DNA of 64,000 nt from Phylloscopus collybita (lineage: Eukaryota > Chordata > Aves > Passeriformes > Phylloscopidae). Where the stretch lies: positions 785,001 through 849,000 of the forward strand of contig JAJNNQ010000075.1 in the NCBI GenBank assembly GCA_027886175.1, read 5' to 3'. A program made the translations under genes and the position numbers. Every line of letters starts with the position of its first letter. The first letter of the stretch is position 1. The notes under the pieces were generated by a model that was given only the letters and a program-made list of their open reading frames with translations, did not search any database and was not told where the DNA came from. Below are positions 11,416 to 21,511 of this stretch, piece after piece.

Positions 11416-11966
11416 GGGATTGTCCCCCTGTGCTGGCACTGCTGAGGCCACACCTCAAATCCTGGGATCAGCTTTGGGCTTCTCAGGACAATAAAGCCAT
11501 TGAGGAGCTGGAGTGTGCCCAGGGAATACAACAGAGCTGGGGAATGGTCTGCAGAACCAGGAGTGGCTGAGGGAGCTGGGACAGCTCAGCCTGGAGAAAA
11601 GGAGGCTCAGGGGGGACCTCCTGGCTCTGCACAACTTCCCTGACAGGAGGGTGGAGCCAGGTAGGGGGGTCAAGCTCTGCTCCCAGGGAACAAGGGACAG
11701 GAGAATAGGGAACAGCCTCAAGTTGTGTCAGGGGAAGTTTAGTTTGGATAGAAAGAAAAAGAAATTCTTCATGGAAAGGGTTGTCCAGGCCTGGCACATC
11801 TTCCCAGGGCAGTGGTGGAGTTCCCATCCCTGGCTGGATTTAACACCTGTGCTGATGTGACACCTGGGGACGTGGTTTTGTAGTGGCCTAGGCAGTGCTG
11901 GGGGAACGGTTGGATCTTTGGGATCTTTTCTAATGGAAATGATTTTATGATTCCACGACGACTGAG
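11416..11966 (+). mobile_element. CR1 LINE fragment, about 550 bp, GCACTTGGGGA-type tail
   Basis: Begins in the C-terminal half of the reverse-transcriptase ORF (ATTGTCCCCCTGTGCTGG, then CTGAGGCCACACCTC), passes CTCAGCCTGGAGAAAAGGAG, AACAAGGGACAGGA and GGAAAGGGTTGTCCAGGC, and ends in the ATGATTTTATGATTCC tail. It contains stops and frameshifts. The tail carries the GGCCTAGGCAGTGCTGGG signature shared with the minus-strand copies at 42861, 45886 and 36864. Confidence 0.95.
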
Positions 11967-12974
11967 AATGGCCTCTTGTCCCATGATTTATGCAGAAAGG
12001 TTCTTAAGAACATTTGGGAAGCAGCTCATTGGGCTGCTCCATGACTTCCCAGGGACTGCACTGATGATTGAACAGCGATTGGATCCCAAATCCTGAACCC
12101 ATTCCCTGCCACTGCCTGAATCCTGACACAGCCCAGTGCCTCGGGAAGCTTGGTGAAATTATTTTCCAGTGGGAGAGCCTGAAACCTTCCCAAAGCTTTG
12201 CATGGAGCCAAGTGAATGAGCTGCACATCCCATCGCAATTCCCTGCCCGGCTGGGGCTGCCTCATGCAATCCCAGCTTCCCACTGTGCCCTTCCCGACTC
12301 CTGGGGTCTTCCTGCCTCTTGGTTCTGGCTCATCCATGCTCCAGTTCACTCTGGCTGCCTCCAGCTCTCAGCACATCCATCTGCCCCTGCTGACTTCATC
12401 CCTCCAGTGCCTGGGACACGTGCCAGGGCACGGGAATTGCGCATCCCACCTTCCCCAGGGTGCACTTCTTGGAATTGCTGAGCTGAGCGGAACCACGCGG
12501 AGCTCTCAACCTTTTCCCCTCATCCCCCCAAATTTAGGGGAAATGAGGGGAAACGCCGGGAGAGCTGCGCTGCCACAGAGTCATTCCGGAGATTGTGCTG
12601 CCTCCTGGCATCCCAGGGTGATGAGAGCTGGGATTTGTGCTGTGCTGTGGAGACAGTGGGATGATTTAGGGATGCGATGCTGCCTTTGGATGCAACAGGT
12701 CCCGACGGATGCCGTGATGAGCGCTGCAGCAGAACAGAATCCTCTAAACCCACAGACGAGCTCATTAATTATTAATTGCATTGCACACTTCATTCATCAG
12801 CTCGTTCTCAGGGCAGCAGCGCAGCTCCGGAGTGGGAATGGCATCCCGGCTCCCTTGAAGAAGGAGCAGAGGGCTTGGCATAGAATTAGGATGGGACAAC
12901 TCGTTGGAAGCCCTGGATTATCACCCCAGGCACAGAAATATTGTCCTGTGTGGTTCACATCCAGTCCAAGAGGA
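11967..12974. other. Unique non-coding sequence
   Basis: No gene is recognised. A long open frame on the plus strand, 12216-13088, runs into the next CR1 and shows no domain. An AT-rich candidate regulatory block sits at 12700-12840. Confidence 0.5.
12700..12840. promoter_or_regulatory. Candidate regulatory block with TTAATT cluster
   Basis: A homeodomain-core cluster, CATTAATTATTAATTGCA at 12763-12780, lies between the arms of a 7-bp inverted repeat: ACGAGCT at 12756-12762 and AGCTCGT at 12799-12805. The surrounding sequence is GC-rich, so the AT core stands out. It could be an enhancer core; conservation is untested. Confidence 0.28.
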
Positions 12975-13134
12975 TTCTCTGTGGATTCTTCCTGCCTGGA
13001 AGTGTTCAAGGCCAAACTGGACAAGGCCTGGAGCAACCTGGGATATGGGAAGGTGTCCCTGCCCACAGCAGGGGTTGGAATGGGGTGATCTTTAGGGTCT
13101 CTTCCAACACAAACCATTCCAGGATTCCGTGATT
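12975..13134 (+). mobile_element. CR1 LINE fragment, 3' end
   Basis: GGAAGTGTTCAAGGCCAAAC, AACCTGGGATATGGGAAGG, GTGTCCCTGCCCACAGCAGG and the ATTCCAGGATTCCGTGAT tail are in CR1 order. The 5' boundary is blurred. Confidence 0.88.
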
Positions 13135-13566
13135 TTCTGCTGTCTCTCACTCACATTTGTGTTCTGATGGGGGAAACCAAGCACTGAAACAGCCAAACCC
13201 CAGTGGAGACAGAGGTTTGGAGAACCAGTTGCCATCTGACTCCATTTTCCTTGGGAATATGGGTGGCAAGAAGATTGGATTGGGGACTAACAGCCACTCC
13301 ACGCATTTCTCCACTAAACATTCCCAGTTCCTTCTCCCAAGGCCAATGGGCAAGGAATGGATATTTTGCACTGTCTAATCCCTTTACCCCATTAAACAGG
13401 GACAACCTGGAACTTCCCAATTTGGATGGAGCTGGAGTCTTCTCGGTTTTTGCTGGTCACCCAAGACTAGGGTGGTTAAGTGTCCTTTGCCCTTTGAAAG
13501 CCCCAAGCCGAATGCAGAAATGAACCAGGGTCTTCAGATGTTCTTTTTTTCCAGGTTTTTCTCTTG

Positions 13567-13572
13567 TTTATT
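13567..13572 (-). terminator. LTR poly(A) signal AATAAA
   Basis: TTTATT on the plus strand is AATAAA on the minus strand. It lies about 100 bp downstream of the LTR TATA box, as expected for the R region of a retroviral LTR. Confidence 0.6.
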
Positions 13573-13667
13573 ACATCTTATCTTTTCCCTTTTTCCCTGT
13601 GCCCAACCAAGGTCTTCACAGAACGGGCATCAGGCGATGACTCTGTGCTCTGACGGAGGCTCGTCCT

Positions 13668-13675
13668 CTCTTATA
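13668..13675 (-). promoter_or_regulatory. LTR TATA box
   Basis: CTCTTATA on the plus strand reads TATAAGAG on the minus strand. It is the only TATA-like element placed correctly relative to the poly(A) signal in this LTR. Present activity is unknown. Confidence 0.6.
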
Positions 13676-14014
13676 CAGATTGCTACATACTGATTATTTA
13701 CAATTACAAACCAATATCTACATTCTATACTAAACAGGTTATTTCCACACTAACCCAATCCCCTTGAACTGCTTTGTGCCACCGTCACAGCAGAAGATGG
13801 AGAGGAAGAAGAAGGAGAAGACCCCAGGGCACCGCTCAGAATCCTCCATCCTGTCCCCATTCACCCCTGTTCTAGAAACCCCAAATGTGAAAACTGTACT
13901 ACTCTTTACTGCACTTTGTGGCTTGTAATTCCTCTCTCAGTGTTGGAAGTCTTTCCCATAGACTAAAGTCAAAGCCCTTGCCTTTCTGGGCCCTGTACCA
14001 GGGTCTCCAACCCC

Positions 14015-14120
14015 CCTGTACAGATCCCAGACCCACCTGTACAGATCCCAGACTCCCCTGTACAGATCCTGGACCCCCCTGTAGAGGTTTTAAACCCCCC
14101 CTGTACAGGTCTCAAACTTT
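14015..14120 (-). repeat. 21-bp tandem array in LTR U3, 5 copies
   Basis: Units with the core CCTGTACAGATCCCAGAC start at 14015, 14036, 14057, 14078 and 14100, decaying toward the right. Tandem arrays in U3 commonly act as enhancers. TGTACA is a small palindrome that could be a factor site. Function is inferred. Confidence 0.85.
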
Positions 14121-14222
14121 GTTGTGCAGGTTCCTGTCTGTCCAGGGTATCCAAAGGAATGCCCTTGACTCCCACAGAGTCTCTTTTATGGATTTCCAGG
14201 GCGAAACCACCCCGAGGCACCA

Positions 14223-15074
14223 CAGATCCCTAACATCCTAACGGAGAGGAAACACAGAATCCCAATACAAAAATATGTGGGGAATGAACCAAGCACCCCT
14301 GGATGCTCCGGAGAGCGTTTCCCAAGTGGAGTGGAGAGGAAAGGCGGGAGCAGGGAGAGGTGGGAGGGAGGGAAAGAGAGAGGATGACGGGGGGTGAGCT
14401 CTGCACTTCCGAGTGCTTCCCGGGAAGGGCTTTAATGCATCGGAGAGTGGAAGGTTTCCCATCTGATCCTTGTCACGGGCAGCAGGACTAATCGGAGAGA
14501 TGCCATTTCTAGGGGGAAGGAAAAAAAAAAATAAACCACCCCAGGAATGGACAAACCACTTTGCTCAGAGGGGCTGCTGCCCTTAAGAGGCTTTTTATTG
14601 CCGAGGCCCCTCGGCTTGGCAGAGGTGCTGTCATTAGAGTGACACTAAAAGTATCCAAGGATTAGCGGTGACGGATGGACTGACCTGTCCCTGTCAAGCG
14701 TGGAGCAGCTGAGGTGGGGGGAGAGGAAAGGGGAGAAAAGAGGAGGGAGAAGCAGCTCTTCCTCCAGCATGGGTGATTTCCATGAAAACCAGGCAGTGCT
14801 GAGTATCCAGCTCAGATCTTTTCCAGTTATCACCTCCAATCAGTCCACGAATCCCAAAAGATTTGGAATTTGCCCTTGCTGGGAATGCAGAAATTGGGTG
14901 TTTTCCCTGCCTTTGGCAGGGCTGGATGAAGGACAAGATTCCAGCTTTGAAGATGCTGCCAATCCACCCTTTCTGCCAGGGTTTTTCAAGGAGAATTGAG
15001 GAAAGCCACGGCTTGGCAGTGACATTGATGTCCCTGGGTCCCACCAGCAAAGAATTCCCTTCCTGATCTCTTAT
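14223..15074. other. Unique non-coding sequence
   Basis: No gene is recognised. At 14545-14720 a block with TTTTTATTGCCGAGGCCCC and GTCATTAGAGTGACACTA looks unlike repeat sequence and could be a conserved element. A purine-rich tract follows at 14697-14755. Confidence 0.5.
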
Positions 15075-15150
15075 CCCTGCCCATGGCAGAAGGCTTGGAA
15101 TTAGATGATCTTTAAGGCCCCTCCCAATCCAAACCATTCCATGATTCATT
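15075..15150 (+). mobile_element. Very short CR1 3' tail
   Basis: Only the last 75 bp remain: CTGCCCATGGCAGAAGG, TTAGATGATCTTTAAGG, then CCATTCCATGATTC. This suggests extreme 5' truncation or later deletion. Confidence 0.78.
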
Positions 15151-16391
15151 GTCAATCCAGCCCTGATTTTAGGGGGAAGTTGCTCTTGTTTATCTCTGGA
15201 AAGAGCCAAAATTGTCTCCTTTGGTGACAGAGTTATCCTTGAGGAGAGCAATGACTTTGGATAAAATCCTGTTTCTTCCCCCCCAACCCTTTCATGGAAA
15301 CCTCATCCCTTGAGCTTGAAACAGGAGTATCCCTTTTCCCAGGAGAGGTTATGACCCTCTCCATGGGAAGATCCCATCCCCAGATGCCCGCATAGTGGGA
15401 AAACGTGGAAAAAAAAAAAGGCTTTTTAATATTTCTTGTGGCTGTGGTTAAAATTCTCCCATATTTCTGCACTCCCTGCCAGGGAACCTCACCAGAGCCT
15501 CTCCCCTGGATTTTGGATTTTGACCTCACCCAGGGCTGTCCTGGGAAGATGCCAAGTTTCCTGCTGGAGTCCTTTCCCTAATCCCAGCATATCTCACATC
15601 CCTGCTCCCTGTTTTACCTCTCCTCCCTGCTCCTTCACAACGGAGTATTTGCCAGCCACAGCTCCATTATTCTGCTCCCGAGGCTGAAATTTTCCTTTTA
15701 ATTCTTCTCCTTGTGGAGAATGGATCTAATTTCTTTTCCCTTCTACCTCCCCTCCTCCTCCTCCTAAGCCCCTTCCTGGCTGCTTGCAAAGAGAGGTTTT
15801 AGACACCAATTTCAAGGTGGATTCAGCCCTGGGAAATTGGGGAATTGAACATCAAGAAGTTGTTTGAGGCTGTGGAGTGGTCTGGGCTCCCTCCTGAGCT
15901 GGAGGAGTCCAACAAAACCCTTGGAAGTGCAAGTCCAGCTAATCAAGCTTTTGGAGAGGTAGGAGGACTCCTGGGGACGGGGGGTGGGGTGGTTTCTTCA
16001 AACACAGCTCTTGGGGAAAGGCAGGGAGACTCAGGGGACAGGAAAAATGGGGGATGAGGGAACAGGATTTGGGATGTGCTGGTTCTGCTGTTTGAATCCT
16101 TGGTCACCCTTGAATTCCAGTTTTCCTACTTATTTAGTAATGGACCAGTGGGATTCTGCTCCGGATGGTCTGGAGGAACAACATGTTCTCCTTCAGGACT
16201 GGCTGGCAAAGCCAGGAAATGGCAAAGCCGAGGGATGTCAGTGAGACCTGGCAAACTCCCTCTCCAGAGAAACTGCGGATGCCCCATCCCTGGACCTGTG
16301 GATGTCCCACTGGACCTGCCAGTGTTGCATCTAAAAACCGGATTATATCAGGCACAGCCGAGTGGAAAACACACCCAGAGACTAAAAATTG
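15151..16391. other. Unique non-coding sequence
   Basis: No gene, RNA or transposon is recognised. It includes a short A tract near 15409 and a pyrimidine patch near 15735-15770. Confidence 0.6.
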
Positions 16392-16600
16392 AGCCATGGA
16401 ATGGATTTGGTTGGAAGGGATCTTAAAGCCCATCCAATCCATGGACAGGGACACCTTCTGCCAGCCCAGGTTGCTCCAAGCCCTGTTCAACCTGGCCTGG
16501 AGTATTTCCAGGGATGGAGCATCCACAGCTTCTCTGGGAGACCTGGTTCAGTGTTTCCCCACCTTTTGTTGTAAAAAAACCCCTTTTCCTTCTTTCTAGT
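16392..16600 (-). mobile_element. CR1 LINE fragment, 3' end
   Basis: Tail first: CATGGAATGGATTTGGTTGG, then GGACAGGGACACCTTC, AGGTTGCTCCAAGCCC and GGATGGAGCATCCACAGC. It fades out in TTGTTGTAAAAAAACCCC, which matches the start of the next CR1 segment poorly. Confidence 0.92.
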
Positions 16601-17812
16601 TTAGGGATCATATCCATATATTTATTGGCTATGGGAGCTCTACTTGGCTCTGCGGAGTCCATCATAATCCAGGGAATGACGTGTTTTGGGAACAGCCACT
16701 TTTCCTTCTGCATAATCTCAGTTCATCTAAGCTGCCCAATGGCATTGATTAAAAGCTACCAAAAGAATAATTTTTTCCGAAGTCTGGGAATTTAACTTGG
16801 TGCAGTGATAGAAATCCTGGATTTACATAATAAAGAGGGTTGTGGAAGGGGGGAAATCCCTTAGGCCAGGGAAACAAAAAGGGATGAACAAATTCCAGGT
16901 TGGGAATGCTGAATTTGTCCCACTGTTGCCACAGGATTTTGCACCAAACAGCAAATCCATTGGAAAAACCACCAGAGAGTATCCAAAAATGCTTTGTTAT
17001 TCCAACACCCTTGCATTCCAACTTTTCCTAAACTACCTCAAGCACCTGAATAGTGGGATAAACAGCTCAGGACAGCAGGGTAAATCCGTGTTTTTCCATA
17101 CTCTGCCTTCTCAGGGCATGAGAAGCGGAATCCAGACCCTCAGAAAAAAATCTCATATTTAAATGGTGTTTAGGGAAGATTGAAACATTCCCCAAATCTG
17201 GGAAAGCTGACAATCCAGGGCTGTGGGAAGACCATAATTCCTCCAGGGACAAGCAGGTTTCCTGGCTCCAAGCTAAACGGGAACGACGTTTGTGTCAGGG
17301 ATTCCTGCTGTGGTAACAAATAACCCAAATCCCAACTTCCCCGTTTACCCGAAAAGCTCCGAAGACTTTTCCTTTGGTTCCATGTTCCCTGGAAGCATTC
17401 GGAGCTTGCCCAAACAGCATTTTCCTGACCCTCCATGAAAAACATTTGCTCAGCTCTTCTGGAAATCACAAGCTCGGAGGAAGTTGAAGGCAAGGGATTC
17501 ACCTTGCCCTGGGCTGCTGGAAATTGCTTTGCTCCACAGCTTGTGCTGGAGAAGAGGGAGATCAGCAGGGTGGGAGCCCAGGAAAGGTCGTGGAGGATGT
17601 GGAATGACAGCGGAATTTGGGACACGGGTTGTCTCCCTCCCAAGGTCTGAGCACAGCATCTTTCCCAGAAATTCGGTGGACGGGATATCTAAGGGATGGA
17701 GAGGAGGGAAGGGAGGATGGAGGAAAGGAGATGGAGAGCTCTGGAAATGGTCCCACCTTGTGCCAGCAGTGGTGGGCAGAGGTCAGGGGGTACCACTGCA
17801 CCCTCTTATTGT
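16601..17812. other. Unique non-coding sequence
   Basis: No gene or repeat is recognised. Slightly AT-rich around 16740-17170. Open frames on both strands are unremarkable. Confidence 0.6.
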
Positions 17813-18305
17813 GGAACCATGGAGCTGGGTGGGAAGGGACCTTAAGGATCATCTCATTCCACCCCCTGCCATGGGCAGGGACAGCTCCCACTAACCCAGG
17901 TTGCTCCAAGCCCCCTCCAAGCTGGCCTGGAACACTCCCAGGGATGGGGCAGCCACAGATTCTCTGGGAATTCCATTCCAGGGCCTCAGCACCCTCCCAG
18001 GGAAGAATTCCTTCCCAGTATCCCGTCTAACCCTGCCCTCTGGCAGTGGGCAGCCACTTCCTGTGTCCTGTCCCTCCATCCCTTATCCAAAGTCCCTCTC
18101 CAGCTCTCCTGGGGCCCCTTCAGGCACTGGAAGGGGCTCTAAATTCTCCTGGGAGCCTCTTCTTCTCCAGGCTGGACATTCCCAGCTCTCCCAGTCTGGC
18201 TCCAGAGCAGAGTGGCTCCATCCCTTGGAGCATCTCCATGGCCTCCTCGGGATCTGCTCCAGCAGCTCTGCATCCATCTGCTGTTGGACCCCAGAACTGC
18301 TTCCA
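17813..18305 (-). mobile_element. CR1 LINE fragment, about 490 bp
   Basis: A well-preserved minus copy: CCATGGGCAGGGACAGC, AGGTTGCTCCAAGCCC, CCAGGGATGGGGCAGCC, CTTCTTCTCCAGGCTGGAC and CCTCCTCGGGATCTGCTCC, back to GGACCCCAGAACTGC. It covers the 3' UTR and much of the reverse-transcriptase C-terminus. Its truncated 5' end faces that of the next copy about 30 bp away. Confidence 0.96.
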
Positions 18306-18337
18306 ATAAATCTTTCTTGCAAGGGACACTCTGGGAA

Positions 18338-18634
18338 GTCCTTCCCTGCAGCAAGGGACAGGACAAGGGGGCATTGCTTCAAATTTAAGGAGAAGAGGGC
18401 TAGATGGGATATTGGGAAGAATTTCCATCCTGTGAGGGTGGTGAGGCCCTGGAATGGAATTCCCAGGGAAGCTGTGGCTGCCCCATTCCTGGAAGTGTCC
18501 AAGGCCAGGTTGGGCAGGGCTTGGAGCAACCTGGGATGGTGGAAGGTCTCCTTTCCCACAGCAAGGAGTGGAATGAGATGATCTTGAAAGTCCTTCCCAC
18601 CCAAACAATTCCATTGGATTCCGTGATGATTCCA
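18338..18634 (+). mobile_element. CR1 LINE fragment, about 300 bp, head-to-head with its neighbour
   Basis: CAAGGGACAGGACAAGGGGG, AGGGCTAGATGGGATATTGG, CCTGTGAGGGTGGTGAGGCC, GAAGCTGTGGCTGCCCC and AGGCCAGGTTGGGCAGGGC, to an ATTCCGTGATGATTCC tail. It is the opposite orientation to 17813-18305 and of the same tail type, so about 290 bp of each can pair. Confidence 0.95.
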
Positions 18635-19499
18635 GAGCCTCCCCAAAGCAGCTGGTGACTCCACTTTAGGAATTCTCTGGATTTGTGGGAAAAGAGAAGA
18701 GGGACTCAGGCAAATCCAGCTAACAAACATGAGGAAGGGGCAAGGAAATTTTCTTTTGACCCTTCCCTGGAACCACCACCATTTGCTGATTTTTCAGGAC
18801 GCTCCCCGTCCTCGTGGCTCCTTCTGGACCACGATGGATGAGTTTGAACCTCTGTCTGCCTTCCTGGAAGTGCTTTGCCGTCGGAAGCTGTGTCTGGGGG
18901 GCTCCCAGGGGGTCGGTGAGGATGAGGAGGAGGGGGGATGGTGGCTTGGGGGGGATTTTCCTGCAGTGAGGTTGTTATGGATGGAAGTTAATGGAGCCGG
19001 GAGATTCAGCTGCTGCCGGGGAAGCATCCAGGGATTCTTTTTTGCTCCGGCACTTCCGGCAGGAACATCCTGGAGCCTCAGCAGCACATAAAGTAACTAC
19101 AATGGGCCATTCCTTAATAATTAAAGATATGCAGCGCTTGGATCGCCTCCCGGAGCCGGAGCAGATCCGGGAGAAGAGGGAGGAAAACTTCCCGTCTTAC
19201 AGGAAACCTTCCCGTGCCGAAGCTCCCCGCGCCTGCCGGGGGATTTGGTTGGAATCAATTCCCCGCCGCCTGCAGTCGCGGGAAGCTGGGATCCTGCCAC
19301 CTTGGGTTAACCAAGCCACCTTGGAGCGCTGCTTCCCTCCTTGCCGTGCCTTGTTTTCCCCTCCCAGAGTTGGGATGCTGTTCCGAGTGTTTCTCGTGGG
19401 AGAGGTTGGAACCTCCAGAGGTTGGAGCTGAGAAGTCTCAGGAGAGAGTGGGGGTGTTTAATGGGTGATCCCTGAGCTATCTGGGACAGTAAATCTGCC
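18635..19499. other. Unique sequence, moderately CpG-rich in its second half
   Basis: No gene is recognised. Around 19080-19145 is an AT-rich motif stretch (TTCCTTAATAATTAAAG), followed to about 19345 by sequence with scattered CpGs. The open frame running through it has no recognisable domain or splice context. Confidence 0.5.
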
Positions 19500-19628
19500 T
19501 TTTTCGTGGAATCCTGGAATGGTTTGGATCATCTCCTTCCAACCTCCTGCCGTGGGCAGAGGCACCTCCTGCTATCCCAGGTTTCTCCAAGCCCCATCCA
19601 ACCTGCCCTTGGAGATGCTCTGCTGTTC
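19500..19628 (-). mobile_element. CR1 LINE fragment, 3' end
   Basis: GGAATCCTGGAATGGTTTGG, TGCCGTGGGCAGAGGCACC and GGTTTCTCCAAGCCCCATCC are a mutated minus-strand CR1 tail lacking the usual AAGGGACCTT stretch. Confidence 0.85.
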
Positions 19629-19789
19629 CCACCTCTGCTGTTTGTCCTTAAATCACTTGGAAATTGAACCAGCATAGGAAAAAAAAAACAACAAACCAAA
19701 CCAATATTCCCACCCTGGAAGGAGTATCCAGGCTGGGCAGCTGGAGCTGGGTATCACACCCTGCTCCCTGTGGCCAGGACAGCTCGGAC

Positions 19790-20275
19790 ACACCACGCGG
19801 GAGCCGTCGGGATGGTGAGGAGCCCTCTGGCACAGGTCGCCCGTTCCCTGACAGCTCCACTCCACTTCCAGCGGCTGATTCCAGGCGACAGGCCAGCGGA
19901 TTGATGGACTCCGCTCTCCCGCTTCTCCCAGCCTCGGAGAGAAATGGCAGAGCCCGGGGCCAAGGCTAAAAAACCTCAGTTAACATTGAAGTGAAGGATC
20001 TGCCGGTGCTTCTGCCGGGGGCGGGAGGGGAGAGGATGCGCTTTTCTCGGCGGCCCGACGCGTGTCGGCTCCGCGGGAGGGGGGTTTGCCTTTTCCCGGG
20101 ATGGATGTCACCGGCGCGGGGAGGGCGGGACGGTAATGCTGACTCAGCAGCCGCCGCCCCCAGAGCCTGGAAAGACGCGGAACGGCCTTTGGGAGCATCG
20201 CGTCTTGGCGTCGCGGGGATGTGCCCGAGCTTCCTCCCCACCCCGAAGCGCTGATCCCGATCCAGGCTGAGCGAT
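19790..20275. promoter_or_regulatory. Small CpG island
   Basis: CpG density rises sharply. I count about 32 CpG dinucleotides by eye between about 20000 and 20270, with high G+C, while most of the window is CpG-poor. Islands usually mark promoters or developmental enhancers. No TATA box or recognisable first exon is attached, so it may be an orphan island. It includes a Maf recognition element at 20137-20149 and is followed by an AT-rich octamer block. Confidence 0.6.
20137..20149. promoter_or_regulatory. Consensus T-MARE (Maf/AP-1 site)
   Basis: TGCTGACTCAGCA is the full 13-bp palindromic Maf recognition element, with an AP-1/NF-E2 core TGACTCA. It lies inside the CpG island. An exact 13-mer is unlikely by chance at any single place, but occupancy cannot be inferred. 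Confidence 0.55.
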
Positions 20276-20345
20276 GTGACAGGAATTTGTGCTTGGGCTT
20301 GGCTTTTTATCATGCAGATTGTGCATAAATCATGCTAATTGACCC
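20276..20345. promoter_or_regulatory. AT-rich block with POU octamer
   Basis: Immediately after the CpG island the sequence turns AT-rich. ATGCTAAT at 20332-20339 fits the octamer ATGCWAAT, and GTGCATAAAT about 15 bp earlier resembles another POU half-site. The sharp change in composition suggests an enhancer core; this is inference. Confidence 0.35.
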
Positions 20346-20360
20346 CGGAGTCAGGGATGG

Positions 20361-20485
20361 CTTCAAGGTCAGCTTGGATTAGGCTTGGAGTATCCTGGCC
20401 TAGTGGGAGATATCCCAGCACACGGCAGGGGGGTTGGAATGACACAAAATCCCCTCCATCCCAAAGAGTTCTCGGATTTAATGAT
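20361..20485 (+). mobile_element. Diverged CR1 3' end
   Basis: TTCAAGGTCAGCTTGGATTAGGC-type sequence, TATCCTGGCCTAGTGGGAG and GGCAGGGGGGTTGGAATGAC follow CR1 order with more substitutions than the neighbours, suggesting an older copy. Confidence 0.75.
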
Positions 20486-21309
20486 ATCAAAGTGATGTCA
20501 AATGGGTACAAGAAGAGAACTCCACCTTCAATCCCACTTCAAACCCCTCACCCCTACATTTGAGTTGCCATTCCCTCTGTGTAACAGCTCTGAGTTGGAT
20601 TTTAACTTCCCAGGGTGAAAATCCTCATTTATTCCCGCAATGAGGATGGCGGGAGAGCTCAGGGAGCTGAGGGACAGCTTACAGCAGGATGAGCCAGCTG
20701 TGACCCAGCATTCCCATTCCTCTGAATCCCCTTTGCCTCCCTCTGGAGCCCTCAAATTGTTTTATCCCTGCCTGGGCTTGTGCCTGGAGCTAGCTCGGTT
20801 TTCCCCAGGTTTCCCGGCTCGAATAAGGTTTTCCCGCTGGGATTAACCCCTTGGAGGGGCAGGCACCGCCTGGAACCATAGCCCAGAGCTGATCACCTGA
20901 ATCCCTGCGAAGTTCAGACTGTGGGGGCTCAAAGGATGCAGCAGTGGGGCTCTGGATTTGCCAGCAGCTTTCCCAGGGCTGAGCCTCCTTTTTCCTGATT
21001 TTTATGCCTAATTGAGGAGTCAGAGAAATTCAAATTTACCCAACACTTGATTTGATGAGAAATGTGTCATTTTCTTTCTGCTTGGGGGCAAAAACTGCTT
21101 GGGCTTGGACACTGAAAAATTAGGGAATCTGTCCTTAAACCTGTAGGGTTTTTCCTGTTCCTTACCTGTAGGACTCAGGTGTGAGGATTTCCAGGGGGTT
21201 CTGGTCAATCAGGGGTCAAGGAAAGGCTCTGGATGCCCCTGCTGCGTGCAGGGCAATTATGAATAATGCAGCCAGGGATACTGGCGTATTTCCAGGGATT
21301 TCTGGTGTT
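20486..21309. other. Unique non-coding sequence
   Basis: No gene or repeat is recognised. Confidence 0.6.
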
Positions 21310-21511
21310 GCTTTCTAGGAAGAAACTCTTCCCCATGAGGAACTGGATGAGGTTGTCCAGACAATCTGTCCCGTCCCTGGAAGTGTTCAAGGCCAGGTTG
21401 GATGGGACTTGGAACAACCTGGGACAGTGGAAGTTGCCTCTGCCCACAGCAAGGAACGAAATGAGATGGGCTTTGGGATCTCTTCAGCTCAGAGCTCTCT
21501 GTGACTTTATG
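21310..21511 (+). mobile_element. CR1 LINE fragment, 3' end
   Basis: GAAGAAACTCTTCCCCATGA, GAGGTTGTCCAGACAATC, TCAAGGCCAGGTTGGATGGG and CTCTGCCCACAGCAAGG, to a decayed tail ending GTGACTTTATGG. Confidence 0.88.

Larger units (their letters stand above)
13539..14222 (-). mobile_element. Solo LTR of an endogenous retrovirus
   Basis: Read on the minus strand it has the order of a retroviral LTR: a U3-like region with a 21-bp tandem array, a TATA box (TATAAGAG), then about 100 bp later an AATAAA poly(A) signal and an A-rich end. The suggested ends are TG...CA, and the 4-bp sequence CAGA lies on both sides (13535-13538 and 14223-14226), a possible target-site duplication. No gag, pol or env remnant adjoins it, so it is probably a solo LTR left by recombination. 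Exact ends and family are inferred. Confidence 0.65.

Noticed and set aside
12216..13088. 290-codon open frame on the plus strand
   Set aside because: It crosses unique sequence, an AT-rich block and a CR1 3' end without any recognisable domain, initiation context or splice structure.
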